From a virus, in the IMG/VR virus record IMGVR_UViG_3300031673_000092, positions 1-47,600 of that record: a DNA stretch of 47,600 nucleotides. One strand, written 5' to 3'. Within the stretch, counting starts at the first letter, position 1. The number at the start of each line of letters is the position of its first letter. Shown one piece after another: positions 16,486 through 24,983 of the stretch. Below the pieces are notes generated by a model, which saw only the letters and a list, made by a program, of their open reading frames with translations, was not told where the DNA came from and did not search any database. A program made the position numbers and the translations under genes.

Positions 16486-17271
16486 ATGGTACTCATCCCT
16501 CGATCGCCTGTCCTGACCCCACCACGTCTGCTAGCACCACGGCTGTTCGCGCCGGGCAAACGCGACGACTACCTCTGGCGCATCCGGTCAGTGCGGCCCG
16601 GCAACCTGATTGGCCTGTGGGCGCTGGACGAGCTGAACGGCGGCATCGCCCACGACCTGAGCGGGCGCGGCCACAATGGCACCGTCATCGGCGCGGACCC
16701 CGCAAAGCAGGGTATCGGCGATGGGCGCACCTGCATGTGGTTCGACGGCTCGACGGACTATGTGAACATCTATTCTGCTGCCTTGGCCGCTACGTTCAAC
16801 GGTGCCCAAGGCAGCCTGGGTACCTGGGGCAAAACCAGCCCGGGTGTCTGGACGGACGGGGCTGCCCATGGTTTGGCGCGGCTAGCGGCGGATGCGTCGG
16901 CCAACACGCTCCAAATTAGCAAGGAGATAACGAACAATATAATCCGGGTGGCCTATGTCGCCGGAAATGTCTCCATGACGTGGACCAGCCTCCTTGCTAC
17001 GTCAGGTTTCTTTAATATCTTTCTGACCTGGGATGCGGTGGCTAATAAGGCGTGCGCCTATCTGAACGGTGTGCAATTGGGTGCGACGAAGACGGGTTTG
17101 GGAACGTGGGCCGGGGCGCTGTCGAACATACGTTGTACACTCGGGGCGACATCAACTGTGCCTACTGGCGTATTTGCTGGTTGGCTTGGCCCTACGGCCC
17201 TCTGGACCTGCGCCCTTTCGCATGAGGAAATCGAGTACCTGGGGCCGAGAGCCCTGGGGCTGGCGGCGTGA
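16486..17271 (+). CDS. LamG/concanavalin-like domain virion protein
   Basis: 261 residues. After a Pro/Arg-rich lead (about 1-40), residues 41-255 follow the laminin-G/concanavalin sandwich pattern: GLWALDELNGGIAHDLSGRGHNG, CMWFDGSTDYVNI, FFNIFLTWDAVANKACAYLNG, and LGPTALWTCALSHEEI near the end. Such domains bind carbohydrate. In a virion this would let the capsid or neck stick to host or environmental glycans. It overlaps no neighbour and starts 2 bases after the upstream stop. Confidence 0.8.
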   Translation: MVLIPRSPVLTPPRLLAPRLFAPGKRDDYLWRIRSVRPGNLIGLWALDELNGGIAHDLSGRGHNGTVIGADPAKQGIGDGRTCMWFDGSTDYVNIYSAALAATFNGAQGSLGTWGKTSPGVWTDGAAHGLARLAADASANTLQISKEITNNIIRVAYVAGNVSMTWTSLLATSGFFNIFLTWDAVANKACAYLNGVQLGATKTGLGTWAGALSNIRCTLGATSTVPTGVFAGWLGPTALWTCALSHEEIEYLGPRALGLAA

Positions 17272-17281
17272 GGTGGCTCTA

Positions 17282-17704
17282 ATGTACGCAGCAGTAGAAA
17301 ATCTCGGACTGAATACCGACCAACGGGCGGTGTTGGAGGCCGCGTTGCGGGCGATGGGCTGCCAGAATGACCCGCGGCCCATCAACAACAACCACTGGCG
17401 CAGGCGCACGGACGGCAACGCGGCGCTATATCATGGCGACTTCCAGGAGAGTGAGTGGAACATCGCGGCGCTCAAGGCCAAGCTCGGCGCCATCTTTGGC
17501 GTGGACCCGACCAACATCGGGGACGCGACGCAGGCTGTGTCCTACTCACCGGGCGGCACGTCGCTGGCGATCACGTTCTCACGTGGGGCCACGAGCTATC
17601 TGCGACTGCTGCTACTCGGGGGGCGCGGGGCCACACAGGCCCAGGGGGAAGTGGAGACGTTGGGGTACTTGAGGGCCAATGCCGTGGCGTGGGGGGAGGA
17701 GTGA
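17282..17704 (+). CDS. hypothetical neck-region protein
   Basis: 140 residues; ATG 17282 behind GAGGTGG, not the far upstream in-frame start. It begins with helices (LNTDQRAVLEAALRAMG), then NNNHWRRRTDGNAALYHGDF, and ends in strands and a helix (YLRLLLLGGRGATQAQGEVETLGYL). It sits between LamG and head-tail stopper genes. No known family is recognised. Confidence 0.6.
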   Translation: MYAAVENLGLNTDQRAVLEAALRAMGCQNDPRPINNNHWRRRTDGNAALYHGDFQESEWNIAALKAKLGAIFGVDPTNIGDATQAVSYSPGGTSLAITFSRGATSYLRLLLLGGRGATQAQGEVETLGYLRANAVAWGEE

Positions 17705-17752
17705 ACTATGTCGCGGTGCTGGCGGAGTTGAGGGCCGGGGCGAGGGAGACTG

Positions 17753-18100
17753 ATGCTATCGGCGACTGACCTGACGACCATGCGCGCGGCACAAGCCGCA
17801 GCCTTGCCCGACACGTGCATTCGCACACGGGTGACGTTGGTATCCGATAGCGCTGGAGGATACACCGAGATGCCGACGACGTTTTCCTATGTCTGTCGGG
17901 TGGCGCCGACGTCGGGGCGTGAGTTGGAGATCGCCGCGCGGGTAACGAGCGAGCGCACGCTGACGGTGACGCTGCCTCACGATGCGAACGTGCTGGCGAG
18001 CGACCGACTGGCGATCGGTGACCGCACGTTGCAGATAGTGGCGGCGTTGGAGGGCGGGGCGTGGCAGACGGCGCTGCGGGTGCTAGTGGTGGAGGCGTGA
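17753..18100 (+). CDS. head-tail stopper/joining protein
   Basis: 115 residues. Short beta-barrel type: DTCIRTRVTLVSDSAGGYTE, then FSYVCRVAPTSGREL, RTLTVTLPHDANVLASDRLAIGDRTLQIVAALEG. This is the common pattern of the SPP1 gp16/HK97 gp7-like stopper that closes the portal channel. Its stop overlaps the start of the tail-completion gene, fitting the standard gene order. Confidence 0.8.
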   Translation: MLSATDLTTMRAAQAAALPDTCIRTRVTLVSDSAGGYTEMPTTFSYVCRVAPTSGRELEIAARVTSERTLTVTLPHDANVLASDRLAIGDRTLQIVAALEGGAWQTALRVLVVEA

Positions 18101-18513
18101 TGGCTGGCGAAACCGAGATTATCTTGGAGTATACCCACTTCGGTGAGATCGGCCAGGGGATGGCTCGTGATATTGATCGTGTGTGTGAGGCGAATGCTCT
18201 CGACATTCAAGCGCGAGCACAGATGGCCATCCAGAACCCGCCGAAGAGCGGGCGCACCTACAAGCATGGCAACGTGCTACATCAAGCCTCGGCGCCGGGC
18301 CAGGCACCGGCCACGGATACGGCCAATCTCGTGATGAGCGCCTACACCAAGAAGCTCAGCGACTCGGACTATGAGACGGGGTTCACGGCGGAGTACGCGG
18401 CATCTCTTGAGTTCGGCACGGCCAGGATTCTGCCGCGACCCTTTTTGCGCCCCGCGGTCGAGGCGGTGCGGGCGCGATTCGTGGCCGCCATCAAGCGGAT
18501 TGTGGAGAGATAA
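18100..18513 (+). CDS. tail-completion protein (HK97 gp10-like)
   Basis: 137 residues; ATG 18100 overlaps the previous stop. Family hallmarks: helix ARDIDRVCEANALDIQARAQ, then PPKSGRTYKHGNVLHQASAPGQAPATDTANLVMSA, YAASLEFGTARILPRPFLRPAVEA and a basic end. HK97 gp10-type proteins link tail tube and neck. Start and stop overlap neighbours by one base each. Confidence 0.88.
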   Translation: MAGETEIILEYTHFGEIGQGMARDIDRVCEANALDIQARAQMAIQNPPKSGRTYKHGNVLHQASAPGQAPATDTANLVMSAYTKKLSDSDYETGFTAEYAASLEFGTARILPRPFLRPAVEAVRARFVAAIKRIVER

Positions 18514-19208
18514 TGGCTGACCCGACCGAGGCGCTGGAGAAGGCGCTGTACGCCAAACTGGGCGGTGATGCCCCACTCGCGGCCTTGCTGCCGGGGGCCG
18601 TGCATCTGGTAACGGTGACAGCCACGGGCGGCACGTTTACACTCACTTTCAATGGCGCCACCACGGCGGCCATCGCCTATAACGCGACAGCGGCCACGGT
18701 ACAGACACGACTTATCGCCCTGGCGACGGTGGGCATGGGTAACGTGGCGGTGACGGGCAGCGCCGGGGGGCCCTGGACGGTGACGTTTGCGCCGGGCATG
18801 GCACTGGCCTTGACGGGCAGCGGGACGCTGCTCACCGGCGAAGGGGCGGCGCTGGTCATTGCACAATGGGCGTCAGTGCATAACGCCATCGCACCGACGA
18901 ACACGGCCTATCCGTTCACCGTGTTTCAGAAGGTCGCCGCGACGCCACGCAACGCCCTGGGGCAGCGCGCCTACTGGGAGTATCTCTACCAGTTCCGCTG
19001 CCTCGCCGAGGGCCTGAGCAAGGCGGTGATCTTGCAGGCGCTGGCCAGGATCGACGCGCTGATCGAGCGGCAGACGCCCACCGTCGCCAGCGCCACGATA
19101 CGGGGCATCCTCCGCGAGGGTGACCTGCCCGATCTGCCGACGGTCGAGGCGGGGACGGTGTACCAGCAAGTCGGGGCGACGTGGCGGATCACGGTGCAGG
19201 AGGCATAG
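18513..19208 (+). CDS. tail terminator with inserted beta-sandwich domain
   Basis: 231 residues. The ends match the tail terminator (DUF3168-like): ALEKALYAKLGGDAPLAALLPG at 7-28, and AYPFTVFQKVA through YQFRCLAEG, LARIDALIE and a final RITVQEA strand. Between them (about 30-115) is an extra Thr/Ala-rich beta domain of the type GTFTLTFNGATTAAIAYNAT, VAVTGSAGGPWTVTF, seen elsewhere in phage tail and capsid proteins as a surface module. The terminator caps the tail tube. The insertion makes this copy about 85 residues longer than usual. Confidence 0.75.
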   Translation: MADPTEALEKALYAKLGGDAPLAALLPGAVHLVTVTATGGTFTLTFNGATTAAIAYNATAATVQTRLIALATVGMGNVAVTGSAGGPWTVTFAPGMALALTGSGTLLTGEGAALVIAQWASVHNAIAPTNTAYPFTVFQKVAATPRNALGQRAYWEYLYQFRCLAEGLSKAVILQALARIDALIERQTPTVASATIRGILREGDLPDLPTVEAGTVYQQVGATWRITVQEA

Positions 19209-19931
19209 ATGACCACTTTCTATCACGGCACAAGCGCACGGTTCTACTACCATACCCTGGATATGAGCCCGTATGCCGAGCAGGTCGAGCAGCAGCTCTC
19301 GCGCGAACTGGCTGAGGCGCGGCTTATGGGAGGCAAGTCGGTTACCCGGCTAGCTGGCTATCGTGACGTCAGGATCACGCTCACTGGTGGCCCGCTGAGC
19401 ACGTCCGTAGGCGCGAACGACGCCTACGTCTGGGCGCGCCTCCAGGAGGACACCGAACGGGTGTGGGCGTTCATACCAGCGGGCGACGTGCTCGGGAGAA
19501 CGGCATACTGTGGCCAGGCGCACGGTGAGAATCAGCAGCGTGTGGCGGGCGACGACATCATGCGCCTGCCGGTGGCGATGGTGGCCACGGACAGGGTTGA
19601 CCGCTGTGCCATTCTGCGGGCACTGGCTGCTGGGGGGACGTCGCCGGGTGCGACGTTCAATTCGGGCATCGCGGGCGGCTCGGCAGCGGGCGGCGGGGCA
19701 TACCTGATTTGCACGGCGATCTCAGGCGGCACTCCCTCATTGACGGTGACCTTTCAACACAGCATCAACGGGACGGATTGGGAGACGTTGATGGCAATGA
19801 CGGCACGTTCGACAGTGGGTAGTGAAGTCAAGATAGCTACCGGTGCGGTGCGGCAATATCTTCGCGTTATCTGGACGCTGACGGGAAGCACCCCGGCAGC
19901 AACATGGTTCGCCGCATTTGGGCGGCGGTAA
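19209..19931 (+). CDS. major tail protein paralogue 1, with C-terminal extension
   Basis: 240 residues. The first half shares the pattern of the next gene: FYHGTSARFYYHTLDMSPYAEQVEQQ, RELAEARLMGGKSVTRLAGYRDVRITLTGG. The C-terminal part (about 140-240) is a Gly/Ser linker followed by a beta domain (LTVTFQHSINGTDWETL, YLRVIWTLTGSTPAATWFAAFGRR) of the kind that decorates tails. Position after the terminator and before the chaperone suits a tail-tube protein. Which of the two paralogues forms the tube is not settled. Confidence 0.7.
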   Translation: MTTFYHGTSARFYYHTLDMSPYAEQVEQQLSRELAEARLMGGKSVTRLAGYRDVRITLTGGPLSTSVGANDAYVWARLQEDTERVWAFIPAGDVLGRTAYCGQAHGENQQRVAGDDIMRLPVAMVATDRVDRCAILRALAAGGTSPGATFNSGIAGGSAAGGGAYLICTAISGGTPSLTVTFQHSINGTDWETLMAMTARSTVGSEVKIATGAVRQYLRVIWTLTGSTPAATWFAAFGRR

Positions 19932-19940
19932 AGGAGCAAG

Positions 19941-20327
19941 ATGGCAACGTTTCAGCATGGACTCAGCGCAACACTGAGCCTCCCTACGGCGATTGAGGGT
20001 GTGCTGGAGAGCGCCGGTATGGATCTGGCACGCGAGTTAGCCGAGGCGCGCCCCATGGGCGGCACCTCGGTGATCCGGTTGCCGGGCTTGCGCAGCTGCA
20101 CGTTCACGGCGGAAGGGCTTTTCGACGAGACCATCGACGCGCTGCTCTTCGCGGCCTGGGATGGCGTTGCCGCGGTCGAGGCGACCTTCAGTCCCGACGG
20201 TGGCACAACCACCTACGTGGTGAACACGTTCGTGACGGGCTACAACCATCGCGCGGCGTCCAACGCGATGTCACGGATCACCGTGAACCTGTCCAGCACT
20301 GGCGACGTGGAGCGGAATCCGGCGTAG
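19941..20327 (+). CDS. major tail protein paralogue 2
   Basis: 128 residues. It reads FQHGLSATLSLPTAIEGVLESAGMDLARELAEARPMGGTSVIRLPGLRSCTFTAEG; the LARELAEARPMGGTSV segment is nearly the same as in the gene just upstream, showing duplication. It is all beta with one helix, like short tail-tube subunits, and its size suits the tube. The ribosome site AAAGGAGC is strong. The likely reading is that this is the tube subunit and the longer paralogue a decorated or minor subunit. Confidence 0.7.
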   Translation: MATFQHGLSATLSLPTAIEGVLESAGMDLARELAEARPMGGTSVIRLPGLRSCTFTAEGLFDETIDALLFAAWDGVAAVEATFSPDGGTTTYVVNTFVTGYNHRAASNAMSRITVNLSSTGDVERNPA

Positions 20328-20328
20328 G

Positions 20329-20541
20329 CTAGGGGGTCTTGGGACTGTTCGGATCTCGTGGCGTGAGCTGATGAAGGCGTTCCATGAGTTTCTTGTGTTG
20401 GTCCTCGGCCTGGAAGAACCGCGCGAAGACGGCGGCCAGGCAAGCCAAGCCAATGATGCCGACGCCGGTGGTGGCTTGGGTAAGAAACACGAACCCGAGG
20501 ATGCTGCCGAGAAACGCCAAAAGGAAGAGGAAGCTGGCCAT
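20329..20541 (-). CDS. small two-helix membrane protein on opposite strand (moron)
   Basis: 70 residues on the strand opposite to all neighbours. The ATG at 20541 has an excellent ribosome site (AAAGGAG, spaced 7). Residues 2-22 and 25-43 are membrane segments; the tail (FQAEDQHKKLMERLHQLTPRDP) is charged and cytosolic or external. It has its own extended -10 promoter. A gene reversed within tail genes with its own promoter is the mark of a moron that may be expressed in the lysogen, for example in superinfection exclusion. No family is recognised. Confidence 0.75.
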   Translation of the reverse strand: MASFLFLLAFLGSILGFVFLTQATTGVGIIGLACLAAVFARFFQAEDQHKKLMERLHQLTPRDPNSPKTP

Positions 20542-20571
20542 CACAACGCTCCTTTCACATATTCTGACAGC

Positions 20572-20580
20572 AGTATAGCA
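20572..20580 (-). promoter_or_regulatory. extended -10 promoter of the reverse membrane-protein gene
   Basis: Read leftward the sequence is TGCTATACT: TG, one base, then TATACT, an extended -10. It ends 31 bp before the start codon. No -35 match is seen, which extended -10 promoters do not need. It overlaps the leader of the rightward tail-chaperone gene. Confidence 0.6.
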
Positions 20581-20597
20581 CAGAAACGGGGAATCGG

Positions 20598-20990
20598 ATG
20601 CCCAAACGACTGACGATTGACGCCCTGTTGGCGTTACCCGACGCCGAACAGATCACCGAGGACATTTTGGTGCGCGACTTTGGCGTGGTGACGGTGCATG
20701 CGCTATCAATGGATGTGCACCGTGACATGCGCGTTGAGGCCCTCCGGAGCGGCACGTGGGATTGGCCACGCTGGGATGCACTGGCGATGGTCAATGGTAT
20801 GATCGAACCCCAAGTCACGTATGACCAAGCCGTCAAACTGCGCAAGAAGGCTGTGGGAGTGGCGCAGGACATTCTCGACGGCATCTGGCGAGTGTCGGGC
20901 CTTACCGAGCGGGGGGAGATCAGGGCCAAGGCGGTAGATGACGCCGAGATCAGCTTTCGCGAAGGACAGTCTGAAGTTCAAGACACATGA
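20598..20990 (+). CDS. tail assembly chaperone, G part
   Basis: 130 residues, ATG after ACGGGGA. Mostly helical: RLTIDALLALPDAEQITEDILV, a beta segment DFGVVTVHALS and VRALRSG-type helices. It lies between the tail-tube and tape-measure genes, the place of lambda G/T-like chaperones that coat the tape measure during tail assembly. A second frame, open from 20938 to 21165, carries the T part and is probably reached by ribosomal frameshifting. Confidence 0.85.
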   Translation: MPKRLTIDALLALPDAEQITEDILVRDFGVVTVHALSMDVHRDMRVEALRSGTWDWPRWDALAMVNGMIEPQVTYDQAVKLRKKAVGVAQDILDGIWRVSGLTERGEIRAKAVDDAEISFREGQSEVQDT

Positions 20991-21165
20991 ACTAGCTGAA
21001 CGGCTGGGGGGCATGACGGTGGCCGAGTTGCGGCGCCGGATGCCAATGCATGAGCTGATTGACTGGGTTGGCTATGACCGCTACAGGGCGGCCTTGGAAG
21101 ACCAGGCGCGGGAACGGGCCAAGATGCAGAGTGGGGCGAAGGGAAAGCCCAGGGGGCGGCGATAG
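20938..21165 (+). CDS. tail assembly chaperone, T part (frameshift extension)
   Basis: This frame is +1 relative to the G frame and is closed by a TAG just before 20938, so the shift must occur between 20938 and 20990. The best site is TTT-C at 20955-20958: tRNA-Phe on UUU can move +1 onto UUC with full pairing, giving EISF-AKDSLKFK. The product ends HELAERLGGMTVAELRRRMPMHELIDW, typical of the T domain, with a basic tail. A free start at ATG 20938 is less likely. Confidence 0.75.
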   Translation: MTPRSAFAKDSLKFKTHELAERLGGMTVAELRRRMPMHELIDWVGYDRYRAALEDQARERAKMQSGAKGKPRGRR

Positions 21166-23109
21166 ATGCCAGCAGGTGACGCGGCGGCGCAACTCACGGC
21201 ACGCACACGAGCGGACAATACCGGCCTGACGCGCGGTATGCAGGAGGCTGACCGTATCATGCAGCAGGGCGCGCGGGAGATGCAGAGAACAGCGTCTACT
21301 GCGGGCGCTGGCATAGGCGAAAGCATGGGGCGTGGTCTGGCTAGTGCCCTAGGCGTCTCCTTGAGCATAGCCGGGGTTATTGGGCTGGCCAAGGGGGCCA
21401 TCGAGCTGGGGCAATATGGTGCTCAGGTTGACCGCCTGCGGACCTCATTCGAGGGCCTTGCGGGGGCGGACGCTACTCCCATGCTTCAGCGGTTGCGCCA
21501 GGCATCTCAGGGCACTGTCGATGACATGAATCTCATGCTCTCGGCCAACAAGGCGATGATGCTGGGGGTAACTCAAAATGCCGATGAGATGGCGCGCCTT
21601 GTAGAGGTGGCCGCCGTGCGCGGGCGGGCTATGGGGCTCTCGACGCAGCAGGCGTTCAACGACATTGTAACCGGCATCGGGCGCATGTCGCCGCTCATTC
21701 TCGATAACCTGGGCATCCTCACGGGCGGGCAGCGGGGGATGGAGGACTATGCCAAGAGTATTGGCAAGACAGCTGAGGCGCTGACAGACCTGGAGAAGCG
21801 CCAATATCTGGTGAATAAGGTGCTGGCCGATGCACGAACTCCAACGGAGGATGCTGCCTCGGGATTCGAGGCGTTGGATGCGCAGGCGAAGAATTTAAAG
21901 GCATCCTGGGCTGTTGGAGTGGGCGACATATTCGGGCCTGCCGCACGGGCTATGGCTGACTTCACGGCCAGTGCATTGCAATCTCAGGAGGTATTGGCGC
22001 CGTATACGGCGGCGCTGGCTGATCTAAAACAGATTTTGCCTGCCGCTGAATACCAGGCTCTGCGAGGTGATGTATATGATCTAAGCATGGCCTGGGATGA
22101 TGGGAAGTTGAGCCTGGACGAGTATAAGGCCGGATTGGATGAGCTGATTCCGGGCCTTGGCGATGCATCGGTAGCTATGCAGCTTGCCGAAACTGTGACG
22201 CTCCGTAAGGAGCAGGCAGACATGCGGGCAGCATCGGCGGCTTGGGAACACGCCACTGCGGAACGGGAACTGGCCAACGCCATCGTCGCGCGAGGTTACG
22301 CTGCGGCTATGGACCCCTGGCTCGTGCGGCGCGCCCAAGACCCTCGGGCTGGAGCGGGCGTGTCTGTCACGGAACAAATCCAGAAAGATGAGGAGGCTCT
22401 ACGCAAGCGAGAGCAGGCAAACGAGGCGGCAGCACGCAAAGCGTCCGGCGCTGCATCCAGCGCCGCGTCGAAGGCCCAAAGGGAGGCTGAGCAACATGCT
22501 CGCGAATACCGCTCCCTGATCGAATCCGTTCTGCAACCCACGCAGGTGACGGGTGCGGACGTCTCGGCCACCGAGCACGGCGCCTATCAGGAAAAGTGGG
22601 ACGAGGAGATGCGGCGGCTGAGGGCGCAAAAGGATGTGCCCTATTACCAAGTTGCGGAAACCGAGCGCAAGTTCTACAGCGGCCAACTGCTCGACCAGGT
22701 AAACTGGGATGCGGTTATTGCCGATGTTGCACGCAAGCAGCAGGAGGGGGCTGGTCGGGAGAATCTGATCAACGAGGCGATGCGCCGGGTGGAGGAAGCG
22801 GGTATTGCCGCCAACTATGCCGATGTTGCCGCCGCGCTAGGGATCCGCGACGATACGGCGATAGGCATGGGGGCCGCTGAGGCGTTTGAGACGGGCGCCA
22901 AGGGCATCGACGTGGCCGCCGGTATCACCGAGCAATTCATTGAGCAGATGAAGGAGCAGCGGGTGGCGTATGTCGAGGCTGGCGCCGAGGCAATGCGGGC
23001 ATTCCTCGAGGGCTCCGATCAGGCCATCACGCCCGATGCGGGGAAAAAGTTTGCCCGACGTATTGTGCCATTTATTTATGATGAGTTCCAGGCACAGGGG
23101 TTGCTGTAG
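21166..23109 (+). CDS. tape measure protein
   Basis: 647 residues, mostly helical. N-terminus: ARTRADNTGLTRGMQEADRIMQQGAREMQRTAS (coiled coil), a Gly/Ala-rich hydrophobic stretch LGVSLSIAGVIGLAKGAIELG (about 63-85), then the TMP core RTSFEGLAGADATPMLQRLRQASQGTVDDMNLMLSANKA. A second coiled coil is at about 400-445. Tape measures span the tail lumen and set tail length; at about 1.5 angstrom per residue this predicts a tail of about 97 nm. The gene follows the frameshifted chaperone, the canonical order. Confidence 0.92.
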   Translation: MPAGDAAAQLTARTRADNTGLTRGMQEADRIMQQGAREMQRTASTAGAGIGESMGRGLASALGVSLSIAGVIGLAKGAIELGQYGAQVDRLRTSFEGLAGADATPMLQRLRQASQGTVDDMNLMLSANKAMMLGVTQNADEMARLVEVAAVRGRAMGLSTQQAFNDIVTGIGRMSPLILDNLGILTGGQRGMEDYAKSIGKTAEALTDLEKRQYLVNKVLADARTPTEDAASGFEALDAQAKNLKASWAVGVGDIFGPAARAMADFTASALQSQEVLAPYTAALADLKQILPAAEYQALRGDVYDLSMAWDDGKLSLDEYKAGLDELIPGLGDASVAMQLAETVTLRKEQADMRAASAAWEHATAERELANAIVARGYAAAMDPWLVRRAQDPRAGAGVSVTEQIQKDEEALRKREQANEAAARKASGAASSAASKAQREAEQHAREYRSLIESVLQPTQVTGADVSATEHGAYQEKWDEEMRRLRAQKDVPYYQVAETERKFYSGQLLDQVNWDAVIADVARKQQEGAGRENLINEAMRRVEEAGIAANYADVAAALGIRDDTAIGMGAAEAFETGAKGIDVAAGITEQFIEQMKEQRVAYVEAGAEAMRAFLEGSDQAITPDAGKKFARRIVPFIYDEFQAQGLL

Positions 23110-23111
23110 CG

Positions 23112-23465
23112 ATGCCGCATAAGGTTGGAGTCTCGGGCTCTGAGTACACCTTGCCGGTGATGCCTGAAGCGGAGACCTATCAAGTTGGGCCGGTGCAGCT
23201 CGCTGGCCTGGCGCGGGCGCTGGATGGCACCGCGCTCACTCATTATGTCGCTGCCAAGAGACGCTGGGTGGGTCACTGGCCGGGACTCACGGCTGCCCAG
23301 CGCAACAGCATTATGACGGAGTTGGAGCGACAGGCGCACCTGTCGTGGTACCCATGGGAGGCGGACACGACGCAGTACACCGTGCGGGTGTTGAGTGCCT
23401 TTTGGGTGCCAATGCCCGATGCGCCGGCCTATTTCAATGTCCACTTCGAGTTGGAGCAGGTTTAG
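23112..23465 (+). CDS. distal-tail protein or tail-tip accessory
   Basis: 117 residues. Contains SLSGSEYTLPVMPEAETYQV-like strands, a central PGLTAAQRNSIMTELERQAHLSWYPW helix and final strands VRVLSAFWVPMPDAPAYFNVHFELEQV. The length and place between tape measure and baseplate hub suit a distal-tail or small hub subunit; it could also bridge them. The family is not certain. Confidence 0.6.
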   Translation: MPHKVGVSGSEYTLPVMPEAETYQVGPVQLAGLARALDGTALTHYVAAKRRWVGHWPGLTAAQRNSIMTELERQAHLSWYPWEADTTQYTVRVLSAFWVPMPDAPAYFNVHFELEQV

Positions 23466-24971
23466 ATGGCGCAATCGTTGGCCGGCCTCCACCTGAACAC
23501 GACCTGGAACGCGGCGGGTGCCCGGCCCACAGTGTTGCTCGAGGTGTGCTGGGACGGCGTCAACTGGACGCCCGAATCATCCCGACTGCTGGCATTTGGC
23601 ATTGGTCAGAGTTTCTATGGTGCACGGGGGCTTCCATTCCTCGGGGAGAACCGCGGCGGCACGATGGACGTGGTGCTGGCCAACCACGACGGCCGCTACT
23701 CGCGGCGCAACACGGCCGGAGAGCTGTACGCCTATATCGCCGGTGGCTTGCGCGGGTTCCCTATTCGCCTGAGCGTAGGCTACTACTATGGTGCCACGCC
23801 GGAGCGCCTGCGGCAGTTTACGGGCTACATCGAGTACCCCGGCGAGAGCGAGTCGCTGGCGCAGAACCGTGTCAGCTTGTCATGTCTGGATAATTCCTTC
23901 CCCCTCCAGGAAGCGCCGCTCAAGACCGAGATGCACGCCGGTTATCGCTCCGACCAGGTGATCGAGGCGTTTCTGACCGAGGCGGGGATCGTCTCGGGGT
24001 ATAGTCTCGACCATGGCATGAGCGTCATCCCTTGGGCCTGGGCCGATGCCGAGGATGCCTGGAGCCAGTGCCAGATCGTGGCACGCTCTGAGGGCGGTGT
24101 ATTCTACGCTAGTAAGGAAGGCATCCTGCGCTTCGAGCGCTTCACGCATTGGCTGGAGGATCCCGATTCGACTGTCAGCCAGGTCTCGTTGGCACGCAAT
24201 CGAGTGACGTTCCTCTCGGGGCAGCAATCGTGGCGGGACTGCTTCTCCGGCGTGCGGGCCGAGTGGGTACCGCGATCGGAAGGGCCGGAGATGGCACTGT
24301 ACGAGGCGCACGAGGCTATCGCGGTGCGCCCCGGTCAGACGGTGGCCCATGAGGCGCGTTTTCGCTACCCGGCATCGAGCGCCATAGTGCCCACGGCAGA
24401 GGCGGGGGACTACCAGGCCGTCTCGGCGGGGATGCGCGATCTGAGCGCCAACCTGACGGTAAGCGTGACGGTGTACGGCTCGATGGCCGAGGTAGAGTTT
24501 CAGAACGGGTCTAGCAGCCAGACCATCTACGTGCTGGACTTTCGTATCCGCGGCATCCCCCTGCTGGCCGAGGAGGCGCAGACCATCCAGGAGGATAGCG
24601 TTCTGGGTCTGGTCGAGGACAAGGTCTTTGACCTGAGCACCAATGACTTTGTCCAATCCGCCCACCAGGCCAGCCTGCAGGCCAGCTTCCTACGTGACGT
24701 GTTGCAGCGTCCCCGAGACATTCTAACGTGGTCAGGCCCCTGCGCGCCATGGTTGGAGTTGGGGGATCGAGTGGACGTGACCTCGGCGCCCCAAGGCATC
24801 ATTGATCTGGAGTGCTATATCGTCGGAATGCGGCAGACCTGGGCCGAGAAGGCGTTGTACACCATGACGCTGGAGTTACTACCGGTCACTGACTTGTACG
24901 CGGTGGACTCGTACTTCACGCTGGGCGTCTCCAACTGGGCCAACTCGGGCTCGGATTATCTGTTCTACTGA
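23466..24971 (+). CDS. baseplate hub / tail-tip protein
   Basis: 501 residues. The layout matches gp27/gpD-like tail hubs: start ARPTVLLEVCWDGVNWT, GTMDVVLANHDGRYSRRN, RLSVGYYYGA...FTGYIEYPGESESLAQNRVSLSCLD (first barrel), helical linker QVIEAFLTEAGI, then LGLVEDKVFDLSTNDF and a second barrel LELGDRVDVTSAPQGIIDLECYIVGMRQTW. It would form the ring at the tip of the tail that holds the fibre. Confidence 0.82.
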   Translation: MAQSLAGLHLNTTWNAAGARPTVLLEVCWDGVNWTPESSRLLAFGIGQSFYGARGLPFLGENRGGTMDVVLANHDGRYSRRNTAGELYAYIAGGLRGFPIRLSVGYYYGATPERLRQFTGYIEYPGESESLAQNRVSLSCLDNSFPLQEAPLKTEMHAGYRSDQVIEAFLTEAGIVSGYSLDHGMSVIPWAWADAEDAWSQCQIVARSEGGVFYASKEGILRFERFTHWLEDPDSTVSQVSLARNRVTFLSGQQSWRDCFSGVRAEWVPRSEGPEMALYEAHEAIAVRPGQTVAHEARFRYPASSAIVPTAEAGDYQAVSAGMRDLSANLTVSVTVYGSMAEVEFQNGSSSQTIYVLDFRIRGIPLLAEEAQTIQEDSVLGLVEDKVFDLSTNDFVQSAHQASLQASFLRDVLQRPRDILTWSGPCAPWLELGDRVDVTSAPQGIIDLECYIVGMRQTWAEKALYTMTLELLPVTDLYAVDSYFTLGVSNWANSGSDYLFY

Positions 24972-24983
24972 GGATCCACAGCC

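Noticed and set aside
17701-17769. 22-codon GTG-start ORF between neck genes
   Set aside because: Very short, overlaps the next gene and has no conserved pattern; more likely a leader.
20368-20400. Hammerhead ribozyme core (CTGATGA)
   Set aside because: The CTGATGA is not followed by a stem and GAAA at the right distance; chance match inside the reverse membrane-protein gene.
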